Of a stretch of 64,000 bases of DNA, positions 23,154 to 34,541 are shown one piece after another; the first letter of the stretch is position 1; the number at the start of each line of letters is the position of its first letter. The DNA comes from Elysia chlorotica (Eukaryota; Mollusca; Gastropoda; Plakobranchidae). The stretch is from positions 161,160 through 225,159 of the forward strand of contig RQTK01000020.1 of the NCBI GenBank assembly GCA_003991915.1, in the 5' to 3' direction. The notes under the pieces are model-generated. The model worked only from the letters and a program-made list of their open reading frames with translations. It did not search any database and was not told the origin of the DNA. The position numbers and the translations under genes are program-made.

Positions 23154-23417
23154 CATGAGCCACGAGGCAACCACGGTGAATCAGGTACAAGTCGCCAATA
23201 CTGGTTTTGAGCTTCAGCTCTCTAAAAATAAAAAAAATACTATATATTGTTCTCTTTAATTTAGACAAAAAAATATCCCTAGTTTTAGAAATAATAGAGT
23301 AATAATTTTTCCAACCTCTTCAAATGCAATTAATGCTTTTTTAACATACTGTGAATAACTATAAAAGTCAAATTCCGGTTTTGTGCCTGATTCACCATGG
23401 TTGCCTATGCTCGCCAT
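23154..23417. mobile_element. Foldback/MITE-like element
   Basis: Terminal inverted repeats of about 26 bp: aggcaaccacggtgaatcag near 23168 matches the reverse complement of ctgattcaccatggttgcct at 23388-23407, with one mismatch. The interior is AT-rich and non-coding. No transposase is present. Confidence 0.4.
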
Positions 23418-23689
23418 AAAATCTATATTTCACACTCTGTGGCACAACAATGCAATTTGTTAAATAAAAATAACTTACGCGTTATCTTTTCCAGTATTTT
23501 AAATTTAGGTTTTGAGCAGATGAGTATAAGAAAATTTAGGATGTATGTATTTGAATCGAGGCTACCCAAAACAGCAGGCAAAGTCACCGACTCAATTTAA
23601 AATTTTAAGTGAACACTTTAATTTTTGCATAATGCAATAGTGATCTATTTATTTTTAATTACTATCAAAGGACAAACGGTTACTTAGTG

Positions 23690-24145
23690 AGTATTGTATT
23701 GTTTTTTGTTTTTGTTCAGTCTGCAAGCCTACTAGGCTATGATTGTAAACCGTCCTAACTATGCCAAATATACAAATGATTTATCTCACCTTGGTTCTAA
23801 ATGCAAGATTGTTTATTTCGGTGACCCAGCCTGGTTTGTTGGTTGTTGTTTTTTTGTTTTTGTTTTTTGTTGTTGTTGTTTTTTTCGTGTTTTTGTTTGT
23901 TTGTTTGTTTATTGGGAGCCTTGATCTGAATCAACAAGTATTAGAAAATTTAATGTGCGTGTACATAGAAGCTTCCAAAAAAAAAGTAGGCAACGTCATC
24001 GAAGTAGAAAAAAATTTGCATTTAGAGTCCAAGTGAATTATATCATTTTAAAAAGTAGGAACATTTATATAATTTCTCATAATTGCAGTTTAAGCTGAGT
24101 AGGCTGAACGAAAATTATTCTCTGAGTATCAATTTGAACTAACTA
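23690..24145. mobile_element. MITE-like repeat with inverted ends
   Basis: Left end (ttagtgagtatt...cagtctgcaagcctactagg) resembles the reverse complement of the right end (gagtaggctgaacgaaaatt...ctctgagtatc). Related sequences occur at 17328-17800 and 37870-37990. No transposase is seen. 24145-24830 has no recognisable gene. Confidence 0.35.
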
Positions 24146-25015
24146 CAGTAATGATTTATGAGATACGTCAACAACAACATTGACTTGTTTAATATTACGT
24201 ACTCTTAAAGAGAGAGGAGATGGATCGCAATAATAATTGGCAAAGACAGAAAATATTAGCAATTTTTAATCCATAATCAATCAGCTTTCAATTTGTTTGC
24301 ATTAAAATCAATGATAATATTGAGCATCAAAGACAACATGAGAATTTCCTATAACATGACAGCATCGTGACAGCATTTTATTGATTTGTTTACATGAGCT
24401 TTTTAGGGCATTGTTGATGAAGAATCCAATTTAAATCTGCTAAGTAGGCTGGGTTACTGTGATTTATATAATAACACAACCTGCCTAATACAACATAATT
24501 ATCGATATTTATAAAATTAAGCTAATGCTCACAAACCTACAACATCATTCTCACATAAGGAAACAAATCTTACACATTGGTTTTTTGGCTATTAACTAAA
24601 CTGTTCAAGTAAAAATAAAAAAAAGTCTAGTTTCAAAAGTGAACATTTATCCATAACAAGAAACAAAACAAAAACAAAACAAAAAACTCTAATCATATTT
24701 TTTTTTCACCTAACTCATTCATGCAGAAAATATGATGAGCATCTTTATAAACTGAAAAACACAGAAAGATTTCTTGTGAGATGATAAAAAGTAATATGTA
24801 TTTGGGTTCGTTGTCGTCCGCTTTGTTATTATTATATTTTTTTTTTCTTTCATTCACTATGTGATTCAGACAAACAGCAGTTTTACGCAGATAACAAAAT
24901 ACATCACTTAACCAGAGGTCTTACAAAACTTCGCTTTAAACCATTTAGACTTAAACAAGCATGGACATCATGGACACCAGAACTTCAATCTGTATACACC
25001 ATGTGTTTATGTGGG

Positions 25016-25149
25016 TCACTGCCTGGCCCAGGTCAGGTCTGGTAGGCTGTAGTCAGGAGGCAGAAGGACTGTATCGATGACGTGCACTACACCGTTAGTC
25101 ACACTGCCGTCAGCATAGATCACCTTCGATTCATTCACAACCACGCCAT
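25016..25149 (-). CDS. FAS1 protein, last coding exon, distal copy
   Basis: Acceptor ttgtccccaccag. Encodes exactly the same 44 residues as the 25709 copy, with CAG instead of CAA before the stop. Could be a mutually exclusive alternative 3' exon, or a duplicate used after exon skipping; either choice gives the same protein but a different 3'UTR. Confidence 0.75.
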
Positions 25150-28100
25150 CTGGTGGGGACAAGGTTTGAGATTAATGGAAGCGCAATTAGATTACATGCA
25201 TTAAGCTTGTGAGTTTGTTTTCATTCAGTAACACACTATATGGTGGGGAAAAGGTTTGAGATAAATGGAAGCACGATTGTATTACATGTATTATGAGCTA
25301 CACTTTATTGTGAGGAAAAGATTTGAGATAAATCGAAGCACGGTTTGATTAGTAAGATACCGGATTTATTCATTGTTGTTGTTTTTAAAGCTTTTTATAC
25401 ATTTTTTCTTTCATCCCCTATGGTAATTCAGACAAAAAGAAAAACTTAGAAAAAAGGAATACATCATTAAACTAGAAGTCTTACAAAACTTCGCTTTAAA
25501 CCACTTAGACTTAGACAAGCATGGATACCATCGCTACCACAACTCCAATCTGTATACACCCTGTGTTTATGTGGGTCATTGCCTGGCCCAGGTCAGGTCT
25601 GGTAGGCTGTAGTCAGGAGGCAGAAGGACTGTATCGATGACGTGCACTACACCGTTAGTCACACTGCCGTCAGCATAGATCACCTTCGATTCATTCACAA
25701 CCACGCCATCTGGTGGGCAAAAGGTATGAGATAAACGGAAGCACGATTAGATTACATTCATTATGAGTTTGTTTTCATTCACAATCACACTATAATTATA
25801 TATATATGGTGAAGAAAAGATTTGAGATAAATGAAAGCACGGTTTGATTAGTATGATATTCGATTCATTCACGACCACACCATCTGGTGGGCAAAAGGTA
25901 TGAGATAAATGGAAGCACGATTATAATTACATGTATTATGAGCTACACTTTATTGTGAGGAAAAGATTTGAGATAAATCGAAGCACGGTTTGATTAGTAA
26001 GATATTGGATTTATTCACAACCACAGCATCTGGTGAGGACAAGGTTTGAGATAAATGGAAGCACGATTATATTACTCACTTTATTTTGAGAAAAAGATTT
26101 GAGATAAATCGAAGCACGGTTTGATTAGTAAGATATCGGATTTATTCAAAAGCACAGAATCTGGTGAAGAAAATGTTTGAGATCAATGGAAACATGATTT
26201 TTTACTATGCAATTGGATTTATTCACAACCACCCCATCTGGTGAGGAAAAGGTTAAGATTAATAGAAGCGAGATTTCATTTACGAGTATGAGACTGTGTT
26301 CATTCACAACTACACCATTTGGTGAAGAAAAGATTTGAGATAAATTGAGTTGGAAGCACAATTTAATGAGTACGATATTGGATTTATTCACAACCACACC
26401 TTCTGGTAAGGAAAAGGTTTGAGATAAATTGAAGCGCGATGAGATGATTGTGAGTTTGTATTTATTCACAGCTACACTTTTGGTGGAAGAAAAGATTTGA
26501 GATAAATGGAAGCACGATTTGATTAGTATGATATTGGATTTATTCACCACCACAGCATCTGGTGAGGAAAAGGTTTGAGATACAAAATGTATATGCTAGC
26601 ACGATTTGATAAAAAAGAGTATGAGACTGGGTTCTTTCACAACCACACCATTTGGTGAAGAAAAAGTTTGAAATAAATTGAGTTGGAAGCACAATTTAAT
26701 TAGTACGATATTGGGTTTGTTCACAACCACCCCATCTTGTGAGGAAAAGATTTGAGATAAATGGAGCACGATATAATTAGAATAGCACTTATTATTCCAA
26801 CTCCAACAATAGATATACAATTTCTAAAATAGGCTGAGCAAACAGATTTAAGACCAATTAAAGTATGATCGATTAAGTATAAGAACTATAATCTGCTGAA
26901 TATAAGCTAAGTAAAGATGCTATTTTGAGCATATTAAGGTTATTCTGAGTGAGTTCCACAACTGCGGTGAACTCAGGGTATGCATGTCTTTATTCGGAAC
27001 TTTCGTCCTGAGAAATGTTACCTGTATGCGTCAATGCCTTGTGTATCTGTATGTATGTATGTATGTATGTATGCATGTTTCTATTTTGATACAAGTAAAT
27101 TCTAAAGCTATTTGTTCTGAAGTCGAAAGCTCCAACACTGAGATACTTCGTCACCCTAATAAATCAAATCATTTTTAATATGAGATAATATTTGGTGATG
27201 AAATTGCAAAGTTGGCAGAGCGTTGATCACCCAATCGGGAAGTCCACGGATCGAAACCTGCGTACGGGATATTTTTTCTTACAGATTTGGCCCTATACTG
27301 GTTCTTGGGTTGGTGCACTGTCAGTATAATTTTACCGGCTTAGAAAAGAGTTTCAGTACCCCCGCAATGTCTCGTCCGTGGCATCACGTAAAAGTTTAGA
27401 CATTAATCTTTAGACCCGTCGCCGTGTAGGATCTTCCTTATGGACTTCGGAGTCGTAAAACTAGGGAGAGCTTCTCTCCATCAGCACTGTAAAGGTTATA
27501 TTGTGGACGGGTCCTAATACTGACGCCTGACAATTGTATGTGCTGCCACACACGAGACAGGACGGGGATACCATGACTCCTGTCTCAGCTGGTCGCATTT
27601 AACTGACACCGATCCAACCAGTAGGAGCAAAATCTCCAGGATTCGAACAACGGACCTTTTGCGTCGGAAGCCGATGTTCTACTCCAGGGCCACCGCCCCC
27701 TCCCCCCCCGATAATATAACCTGTTTACTAAACTTCGGAGACGTAAAACTAGGGATAGCTTCTCTCTTTCAAAGAATGATGAGGTATTTGGGCATGTTCA
27801 ATAGTGATGATACCGACCTGATGAGACGTTGATGGCTACGTTCCGTCCATCCAGAGTCGTGACGTCACCACTGGACAGCCCGGCGCTACAGAAGGTGCCG
27901 GACAATACGTGGTACTTGAGAACCTCTGAAAGATGGATAAAATCATAACAATTTGGCATGCTGACTACTTGAGGGTGAAAACATACTAGCTATAATTGCT
28001 TATCACGATCAGTTACAATGCTTTACTCGGCCTCTATTTACCCTTTAGAATCTAGAACTATATATGATTATTCACCGCCAAATTGGGCCAATATATTACA

Positions 28101-29809
28101 AAACCAACGACTGTAACTCTCCGATCCATAACACTACCCGTGTCTATTTACTCTCCAATATCAAACAAAACTAACAACCACCCACTTCGCAATATCCAAC
28201 ATTACAACCATTACACAATGGCTATTCCCTACCCAATCTCCAACACTATCCTGGACTATTATTAACTGCCCCAAATCTATTAACTATTAACAATGACTAT
28301 TAACTCTCCAATATCTAACATAATTAATGACTATACATTACTGTTCATGACAATTCACTATACAATATGTAACACAACTTAGGAAAATTCACTTTCCAAT
28401 ATCCAACACAGTGAGTCATTACTTCTGTGAATGTTCGCTGACCAATATCCATCATTTTCCATTACTATCCACTTCCAAATAAAAACTATCAATGACTAGT
28501 CACTGCCCACTATCCAATATTATCACTATTCATGACTAGTCACCACCCAATAATCGGCATATTGACTATTCACTGCCCAACATCCAGTTAATTAATCCCT
28601 TGACTATTTACTGTCCAATATCCAAAACTCTCCAGGACTATCCATTGTCTAATATCCCGCATGACCATAAATTTTCGCAGCCCAATATCTGACACAACCA
28701 ATGACTATTCACTGCCCAATATTTGCTTCTTTCATAAAATATTTACTGCCCAATATTCGCTTCTTTCATAGACTATTTAATGCCCAATATTTACTACGTC
28801 CATATAATTATAACTATTCACTACCCAGTTTTTACTACTTCTTTATATAACTATTTACTGCCCAATATTTACTACTTCCACATAATTTATAACTATTTAC
28901 TACCCAATATTTACTACTTCATAAGAATTAACCGCCCAATATTTACTGCTTTCATATATAACTATTTACCGCCCCATATTTACTTTTTCCATATAATTTA
29001 TAACTATTTGCTGCCCAATATTTACTACTTCATAAGAATTAACCATCCATCCAATATTTACAACTTCCACATAATTTATAACTATTTACCGCCCAATATT
29101 CACTAATGAACTTCCATAATTATATAACTATTTTCTGCCTAATACCCAACACGTTTATGACTCATCACCTCCCAATATCTAACCAACAAACCCAATACTC
29201 TTCACTTCCCAATATCTAACCAACACACCCAATGACCACCCAGTGCTAAGCCCGGACTCACTGGCCAGCTCTGGCGGATTCTCCAGCAGTTTCTCCAACA
29301 GCCCAGGCGGGATCTTCCCGAACGCCTTGTCTGTCGGGGCGAAGAGGGTGAAGGGCCCGGGCCCGTTTAGAGTCGGCACCAGTCCGGCCACCGTCACCGC
29401 CTTGACCAGAGTGGAGAACATTGGCAGCGAGGCCGCCGTAGCGATCAGGTCTCCCGCTGGGGGGATCATCACGGCGTCCAAGACGTGGAGGATACCGTTG
29501 GACGCGGTCTGGTCCACACGAGACAGGTCCACAGGAGCGCATTGGGCGGTTGCCTGTGGGTAGGGTGAGAGGGGTTGGGGTGGGGGGAAGAGAAGGAGTT
29601 AGAGGGTGAGAGGTGAGGGTGGGAGAAAGAGTGAGAGAGAGGGAGTTGGAAAGAGAAAGGGGGGTGGGGGTGTGTGGCAGAGAAAGAGAGGGAGAGGTAT
29701 GGCAAAGAAAAAGAAAGAGAGAGAAAGAAAGAGAAAGGTAAATAGTGACGGAGAGTGGAAAAGAGAGAAGTGGAGGGATTGGAAAGAGAGAGAAAGAAAA
29801 AGAGAGAGT

Positions 29810-29849
<40 letters not shown>

Positions 29850-30756
29850 AACCTTCTTGTGTTTAACGCGTATGGTATTTTCGAAAGCAGCCAGTTTTCA
29901 AAGCTTCAAAACATAGAAGACATACCACCGAAGTAGACAAGAACTGCAATACATATGAGTCAAAGTAAGATCATTCTATCATTGAGCTTTAATGCTGTAG
30001 AGACAGTTGGCATTGTGTCTGCAAGTAAAGCGCACTAGTCAGTTGCGGTAAAAAGAGGATTCGTCTTGTACATTGTACATGACTTCTACGTGCATGTTTC
30101 GCTAGAAATTAGCTAGTTTTGTCGACTCTCGTAGTTTATTCAATTAATATCAATGTAGCCGAGAATGTCATAAAGTTGAAAAGTAACTTTTGAAAAGAAG
30201 CACTGCTCTTGGACATCCGTAGTGACCTATTTTCATTGAAAGGCAAGTCTAGATGTAAAGTAATCGTGGTGATTTCCAAGCACGCCGGTACAGGTTGTTA
30301 CTACATGGATTATGTTCGTTAAAAACTGGAACCATTTAAATGTGAAAAAAACTGTTCTTGGTTTACATTACAGTTTTTCCATTTAAAAATTTTTCGATTC
30401 TAAAAACGTTAAAGTTATATATAATATTTTATGTTTTGGTACACTTGAAATTGACCAAAATAAAGTTTGCAAAAGGCTTGCGCTGATTTATCCTGGACGC
30501 CACACAAAACCAAACACACCAGTTAGTATTATTGCCGCGGTTGATATAAGTTGATTTAACATTATTTTTTGTCATCTTTTTCTTAAGTTGAATAATCATT
30601 TCTGAGAGGTATAGTATGGTACATTTTTATGATATATTATGTATTTATGAGTATTTAGACCTTCGTCTTGGAATCCGTCCTTGATAAATTTATTGTTTGA
30701 CGATGGGCGTTGAGAAAAAAATCAAATACGCCTATATGCCCTAACATTTTTTTTTC

Positions 30757-30801
<45 letters not shown>

Positions 30802-31423
30802 AAGAGACAGATAGACAGGCAGACAGATAGACAGATAGACAGACAGACAGATAGACAGACAGGCAGACATACAGACAAAGATAGAGAAAGAAAGAGAAAG
30901 AGAGAACGATGGAAGGGGGGGGGGGGATGGTGAATTAAACTATCTCAAGCTCTGACCGTACCACTGTTTTGGAGTCCTTCGTGTAGAGGTTAATCCTGAG
31001 TTTTCTCCCCTCCACTGTCGGTACCTGCAGCTCATTGGACAAGCTTTTCGACTCGACCTTGCCTGGGAGGACGTGGAACTTGAGGATTTCGCCCAGTACG
31101 GTCACATTAGAAATTTGCTCTTTCACCCACCCAGGAAGGCTGGAAAAGGCGTCATTGGTGGGACCGAAGACGGTAAAAGGTCCTGAACAAAAAAGATGAC
31201 AGTGAAATGTAATGGTCATTATGCAGTGAAAAAAGTGATATTTATTTTAATGGAAACTAATTATGTACGTTTACGTACGCTTCACTTGCATTTATTAAAA
31301 TGGATGTACACGCACAGGCAAAGCCAACCTAAGAGGCGACATCTTTCCATTCTAAATTATCAGTTACATTGTCTTTTTTCTTTGCCCCAAAGCCATTAAA
31401 ATGTTAATCTTAGTCAAATGGCG

Positions 31424-31489
<66 letters not shown>

Positions 31490-33936
31490 CTATTATTACT
31501 ATGCTCAGCACACAGGGAATGAGATCCTCGGTACGGTTCTAAATAAACTGACAACTAGTAGCCTTGCGATAATAGTGCTCCTGGCGAAATGAAGATGAAA
31601 TGTCAGTGAATCTGCACCGGCGTTCAATCTTAGCTTTGTCTTGCGGAGTCAAAGAGAGATTTGAAGACTACATTTCTATCGGGCTTGATTATTTTATCCA
31701 TTATTCTTGTGTGGATTGTGGATTGCAATGGCTCAATACAACCTTTCGGGTAAACTAAAAGATATAAAGTTCTATAGGTCAGCAAAGAACACAGTATGCT
31801 GGTACTAACCTGCTGATTCGAGAGTATCTTTGAGCCCTGCTTTGACGACCAAGTCCACCAGCTCCGTGAGGCCTAAGTCTCCGGCTACTGCAGGGATGGG
31901 ACCAGGTGCCATCTCAGTCTCAGCCCTAGTGATGCTCTGCTGGAGTTGGTGTACTGCCAGGCTGGTGAGTGGTACAGTTTTAAGCTTGCTCACATCATTC
32001 TGAGCCAAAGGTACATACTCAACTACCATCTGAGGACGATGAGGTCAGATAAGAGAATTAGAAACTTTGCATATTCATCAATAAAAGAACATTTATGCGA
32101 TTTCATCAATCTTGGCATTTACATGAAAACATTGTTGTAAAACATGGGACAGTGCGGATCTTTCTGAAATTGTTTTACACTAAAGGTTCATACTCAACTA
32201 CCATCTGAGAAAGATGAGAACATATAAGATAAATAAGAATTTTTTTCCTCCACACGGGACAATTCGATTGGGTATAGATGTACCATCAATATCAGTAATT
32301 TTGAAATTTACATTAAATCGTTAAAAAAAAAACGTAACATGAATATAAATCTAAAGCTCGTGCTCATTCAGAGATAATACCGGTCTTAACAATAGTTGAA
32401 TGAAACTAGGGTCTGAGGAAGCTAGAATGAAATAATTGAAAGTTTTATTGATCCACAAGGAAAATTTAGTTTTGATATAGATGTACCAGCAATCTTGACA
32501 TTTACATGAAAACATTAATAAATAAAAAAACATGGATATAATTATAATAAATCTAAAACACCTGCTGATTCACAAAGAATTTAGTTCTTAACAATACTGA
32601 AATGAAAGGGAGACGACGACGAGTCGGTGAAAGTGGTAGAGCAAAGCTTCCAACCATAAAGTCTCTGGTTTGATTCCCAACCAGGCGCCTTTTTATTACT
32701 AGTTTTATCGGTTTTAGTCAAGTGTAATAGGCCAAGTGCTGGGTTTTGCAATCTGCGGTTCCAAAGACGTATAATGGTCCTGCTAACGAACCTCGGATAT
32801 CTTACAGTATTACAAAATCTTTAAGAAAGTAATATGCAGTTAAAGGTTTAGATTAGTTAACATGTATGCAAAGGTAAAAGTGACAAAAATATGTGGGTCC
32901 TCTCAGTGGCACACAATTCTGCTTTTAAGCATCATTTTTCTTCACAAAGAATACCCCAATAACAGCTGTGGATAGTGAACTACGCATCAGTCTTTACCGA
33001 TGAGCTTATCTAACGATAACTAAAGAAACAGACAAGAAGATTTTCCCCTTGTTTGTAACATACCTCTAAGCAGTAGGCCCTACTCCTCTTTACAGAAAAT
33101 TAATTATCAGAAAATGGAGACGGAAAAAAAGGTTTTCAGAGTAGGTGTCTCTTCGCTTTTTTAAATTTTAGATTTAATTGGATATCACAAATAATCATAG
33201 ATTGTGAAAGAGAGAGAGACAGAGAGAGAGAGAGAAAGAGAGAGAGATAGAGAGAGAGAGAGAAAGAAAGAGAGAGAGCGCGAGAGAGAAATAGAGAAAC
33301 ATAGAGAGAGAAAGAGAGAGACAGAAATAGATAGATAGAGAGAGAGACAGACAGACAGAAGAGAGAGAGAGAGAGAGAGAGGCTAGACTTGCTTCTTAAT
33401 TTGGCCATACAAAAACTAATCATTACACATAAAACCGATAATCATAATTATATCAATTTAAAAAGATCACTTCCATGTTTTAGGGCAAATGGGTTTAATC
33501 TTTTAATAGTTGATTAATATCCTCAATCCAGAGATTCCCTTGTTTGAAGTCCACGATTGGTAAAAAATCTATTAAATTGTCCGATTTCGTCATCTATTGT
33601 TTGGGTCGGTGAATGATGTATCAGGGTGAGGCAGGACTCAATGTCTCCAAGTGCTGTCTCTATGTACCGTGTGTAGCAGAGTATAAAATTGTCAGACGTC
33701 AGTCTTGGGGCTCGTCCGCAAAATACTAATTTTATGCTGACGTTGGATGTTAAGCAATTCACTAAACTCAAATGAAGTTTTAAGTACACTGTATATATAT
33801 AGTGTATACCTACCCTCCTCACGCTGCCAACATTCATGTCTAGATAATAAGACATCCCAGTGTGAGATCCCGCCAAAACGGCCAGTGTAAGAACTACCGG
33901 CAAAAGTTCCATGGTTGTAAAATGCTCTCTCAGTTT
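25016..33936 (-). CDS. Secreted two-domain fasciclin (FAS1) protein, complete gene
   Basis: Six coding exons with agreeing phases: 33912-33814, 32029-31810, 31182-30962, 29553-29262, 27925-27818, and a last exon present twice (25709-25576 or 25149-25016). The product is 357 aa. It starts with a hydrophobic signal peptide ([19 protein letters not shown]). FAS1 domain 1 spans about residues 85-208, with H1 box [13 protein letters not shown], then [10 protein letters not shown], ending [10 protein letters not shown]. Domain 2 spans about 213-345, with [22 protein letters not shown], ending [15 protein letters not shown]. Family knowledge: FAS1 domains (periostin, TGFBI, mollusc matrix proteins) mediate extracellular adhesion. 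No transmembrane segment or GPI signal is seen, so it is probably an extracellular matrix protein (inference). It lies tail-to-tail with the Arx-like gene. Confidence 0.88.
25215..26760 (-). repeat. Array of degenerate copies of the last-exon 3' splice site
   Basis: About 15 copies of a 60-85-bp unit. On the minus strand each reads T-rich tract, ttttcctcaccag, then the first codons of the last FAS1 exon (atggtgtggttgtgaat-type, GVVVN). Copies are near 25231, 25303, 25785, 25868, 25942, 26013, 26078, 26139, 26218, 26300, 26386, 26461, 26538, 26631 and 26717. Most keep the AG and several keep the coding frame. Shared motif outside the exon: gagataaatggaagcacgat. Confidence 0.85.
25576..25709 (-). 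CDS. FAS1 protein, last coding exon, gene-proximal copy
   Basis: Acceptor ttgcccaccag. Reads [15 protein letters not shown], then [15 protein letters not shown], and ends in a TGA at 25578-25576. This is the first copy met by the spliceosome. It differs from the distal copy by one synonymous base. Confidence 0.85.
27045..27075. repeat. (ATGT)n microsatellite
   Basis: Short GTATGT-type run inside the last FAS1 intron. 26760-27190 otherwise shows no gene. Confidence 0.8.
27196..27425 (+). repeat. SINE, head type II, diverged
   Basis: ttggcagagcgttgatcacc head with acggatcgaaacc, gtgcactgtcagtataat, and atgtctcgtccgtggc body motifs. In the last FAS1 intron. Confidence 0.6.
27484..27705 (-). 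repeat. SINE, head type I, nearly full length
   Basis: Clean minus copy ending in the type I head (ggattcgaacaacgg, ttttgcgtcggaagccgatg, ccagggccaccgcccc). Located 110 bp from the donor of FAS1 exon 5. Confidence 0.85.
27818..27925 (-). CDS. FAS1 protein, coding exon 5
   Basis: Acceptor catctttcag, donor gtcggt; phase 1 in and out. Encodes [17 protein letters not shown] and the following strand of FAS1 domain 2. Confidence 0.88.
28270..29235. repeat. Diverged minisatellite in FAS1 intron
   Basis: Repeated units around tgcccaatatttactacttc and ataatttataactatttac, 30-60 bp long and best conserved at 28720-29110. It reaches to about 30 bp from the donor of FAS1 exon 4. Tyr-rich open frames over it are not genes. 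Confidence 0.75.
29262..29553 (-). CDS. FAS1 protein, coding exon 4
   Basis: Acceptor ctacccacag, donor gtgagt. Encodes the end of domain 1 ([19 protein letters not shown]) and the start of domain 2 ([20 protein letters not shown]). It is much more GC-rich than its flanks. It sits between a 280-bp CT tract (minus strand) and a minisatellite. Confidence 0.9.
29567..29852. repeat. GA tract (CT on gene strand) at FAS1 exon 4 acceptor
   Basis: On the minus (gene) strand this is about 280 bp of nearly continuous pyrimidine leading into the cccacag acceptor of exon 4. 29870-30650 shows no recognisable gene. Confidence 0.85.
30758..30925. repeat. (GA)n/(GACA)n tract
   Basis: GA run, then GACA/GATA units and a poly-G stretch, just downstream of the donor of FAS1 exon 3. 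Confidence 0.9.
30962..31182 (-). CDS. FAS1 protein, coding exon 3
   Basis: Acceptor tttgttcag, donor gtacgg. It completes a split Gly codon and reads [12 protein letters not shown], the H1 box, then [10 protein letters not shown]. The donor is placed at 30961 because it joins in frame to the next exon and restores the fasciclin order; an open frame continues to 30935. Confidence 0.82.
31424..31498. repeat. (TTA)n microsatellite
   Basis: Pure ATT/TTA run in the intron between FAS1 coding exons 2 and 3. Confidence 0.95.
31810..32029 (-). CDS. FAS1 protein, coding exon 2
   Basis: Acceptor cgtcctcag before 32029, donor gttagt after 31810; enters in phase 0, leaves in phase 1. Encodes a linker and the start of FAS1 domain 1 ([20 protein letters not shown]). 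Confidence 0.85.
32617..32745 (+). repeat. tRNA-like SINE head, other family
   Basis: gacgagtcggtgaaagtggtagagc with box-B-like tctggtttgattccca. Lies in the first FAS1 coding intron; the body does not match the main SINE. Confidence 0.4.
33206..33382. repeat. (GA)n tract
   Basis: GAGA/GATA tract in the intron after FAS1 exon 1. 32750-33200 shows no recognisable feature. Confidence 0.9.
33517..33768 (+). repeat. SINE, head degraded
   Basis: gtccacgattgg, tgtttgggtcggtg, gcaggactcaatg and gtcagacgtcagtcttggg motifs with an acgttggatgttaagc tail. It ends about 45 bp from the FAS1 exon 1 donor. Confidence 0.7.
33814..33936 (-). CDS. FAS1 protein, first coding exon (signal peptide)
   Basis: Acceptor-like tttttctactag ends at 33937, so a non-coding 5' exon probably lies upstream. 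ATG is at 33912-33910, followed by 33 codons and donor gtaggt at 33813. The exon encodes the signal peptide and the start of the mature protein. This ATG is chosen over the five upstream array copies because only here does the frame continue into a full hydrophobic signal sequence and a proper donor. Confidence 0.85.
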
Positions 33937-33945
33937 CTAGTAGAA

Positions 33946-34508
33946 AAAATAACAAGTGTTAAGATAATGGATGTGTTTATGTAGTGTAAGAACTACCGGC
34001 AAAAGTTCCATGGTTGTAGAGTGCTCTCTCAGTTTCTAGTAGAAAAAAACAACAACTGGTAAAACAATGAATGTGTATATAAAACATAATAATGTAGTGT
34101 AAGAAGTACCAGCAAAAGTTCCATAATCGTTAAGTGCTCTCTCAGTTTCTATTTAAAAAAAAAAGGTAAAACAACGGGTGTGTATATGTAATATAATATG
34201 TAGAGTGATAACTGCCGGCAAAAGTTCCATGTTTGCAGAGCGCTCTTTCAGTTTCTAGTAGAGAAAAAAAACAATTGGTAAAACAATGGATGTGTATATA
34301 TAATATAATATGTAGTGTAAAAACTACCGGCAAGAGTTCCATGGTTGTAGAGCGCTTTTTCAGTTTCTAGTAGAAAAATTTACAACAATTGGTAAAACAA
34401 TGAATGTGTATGCATAATAATCTAGTGTAAGAACTGCCGGTAAAAGTTCCACAGTCGTAGAGCACTCCTTCAGTTTCTAGTAGAAAAAATAACAACAAGT
34501 GGTAAAAG
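33946..34508 (-). repeat. Array of five extra copies of FAS1 exon 1 acceptor and start region
   Basis: Units of 99-113 bp, each with the acceptor-like tctactag, aaactgagagagc, and the MELLPVV coding start. Start-codon equivalents lie at 34011, 34124, 34230, 34342 and 34452 (the last is GTG). Each copy breaks off after about nine codons into AT-rich spacer. Confidence 0.88.
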
Positions 34509-34534
34509 TGGATTACAACTTACAAGACGTGTTT

Positions 34535-34541
34535 TTATATC
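34535..34541 (-). promoter_or_regulatory. TATA-like box upstream of FAS1 gene
   Basis: TATAAAA on the minus strand, about 600 bp upstream of the FAS1 start codon and just beyond the exon 1 array. A donor-like gtaagt lies about 20 bp further on. 34560-35230 shows no gene. Confidence 0.3.

Larger units (their letters stand above)
24838..25709 (-). repeat. Tandem duplication of last FAS1 exon and 3'UTR
   Basis: About 24838-25149 and 25400-25709 are copies with a 560-bp offset. The coding parts are 133/134 identical, whereas the 3'UTR parts differ at roughly one position in ten. Confidence 0.85.

Noticed and set aside
28780..29106. Tyr-rich 108-codon frame
   Set aside because: Minisatellite translation inside a FAS1 intron.
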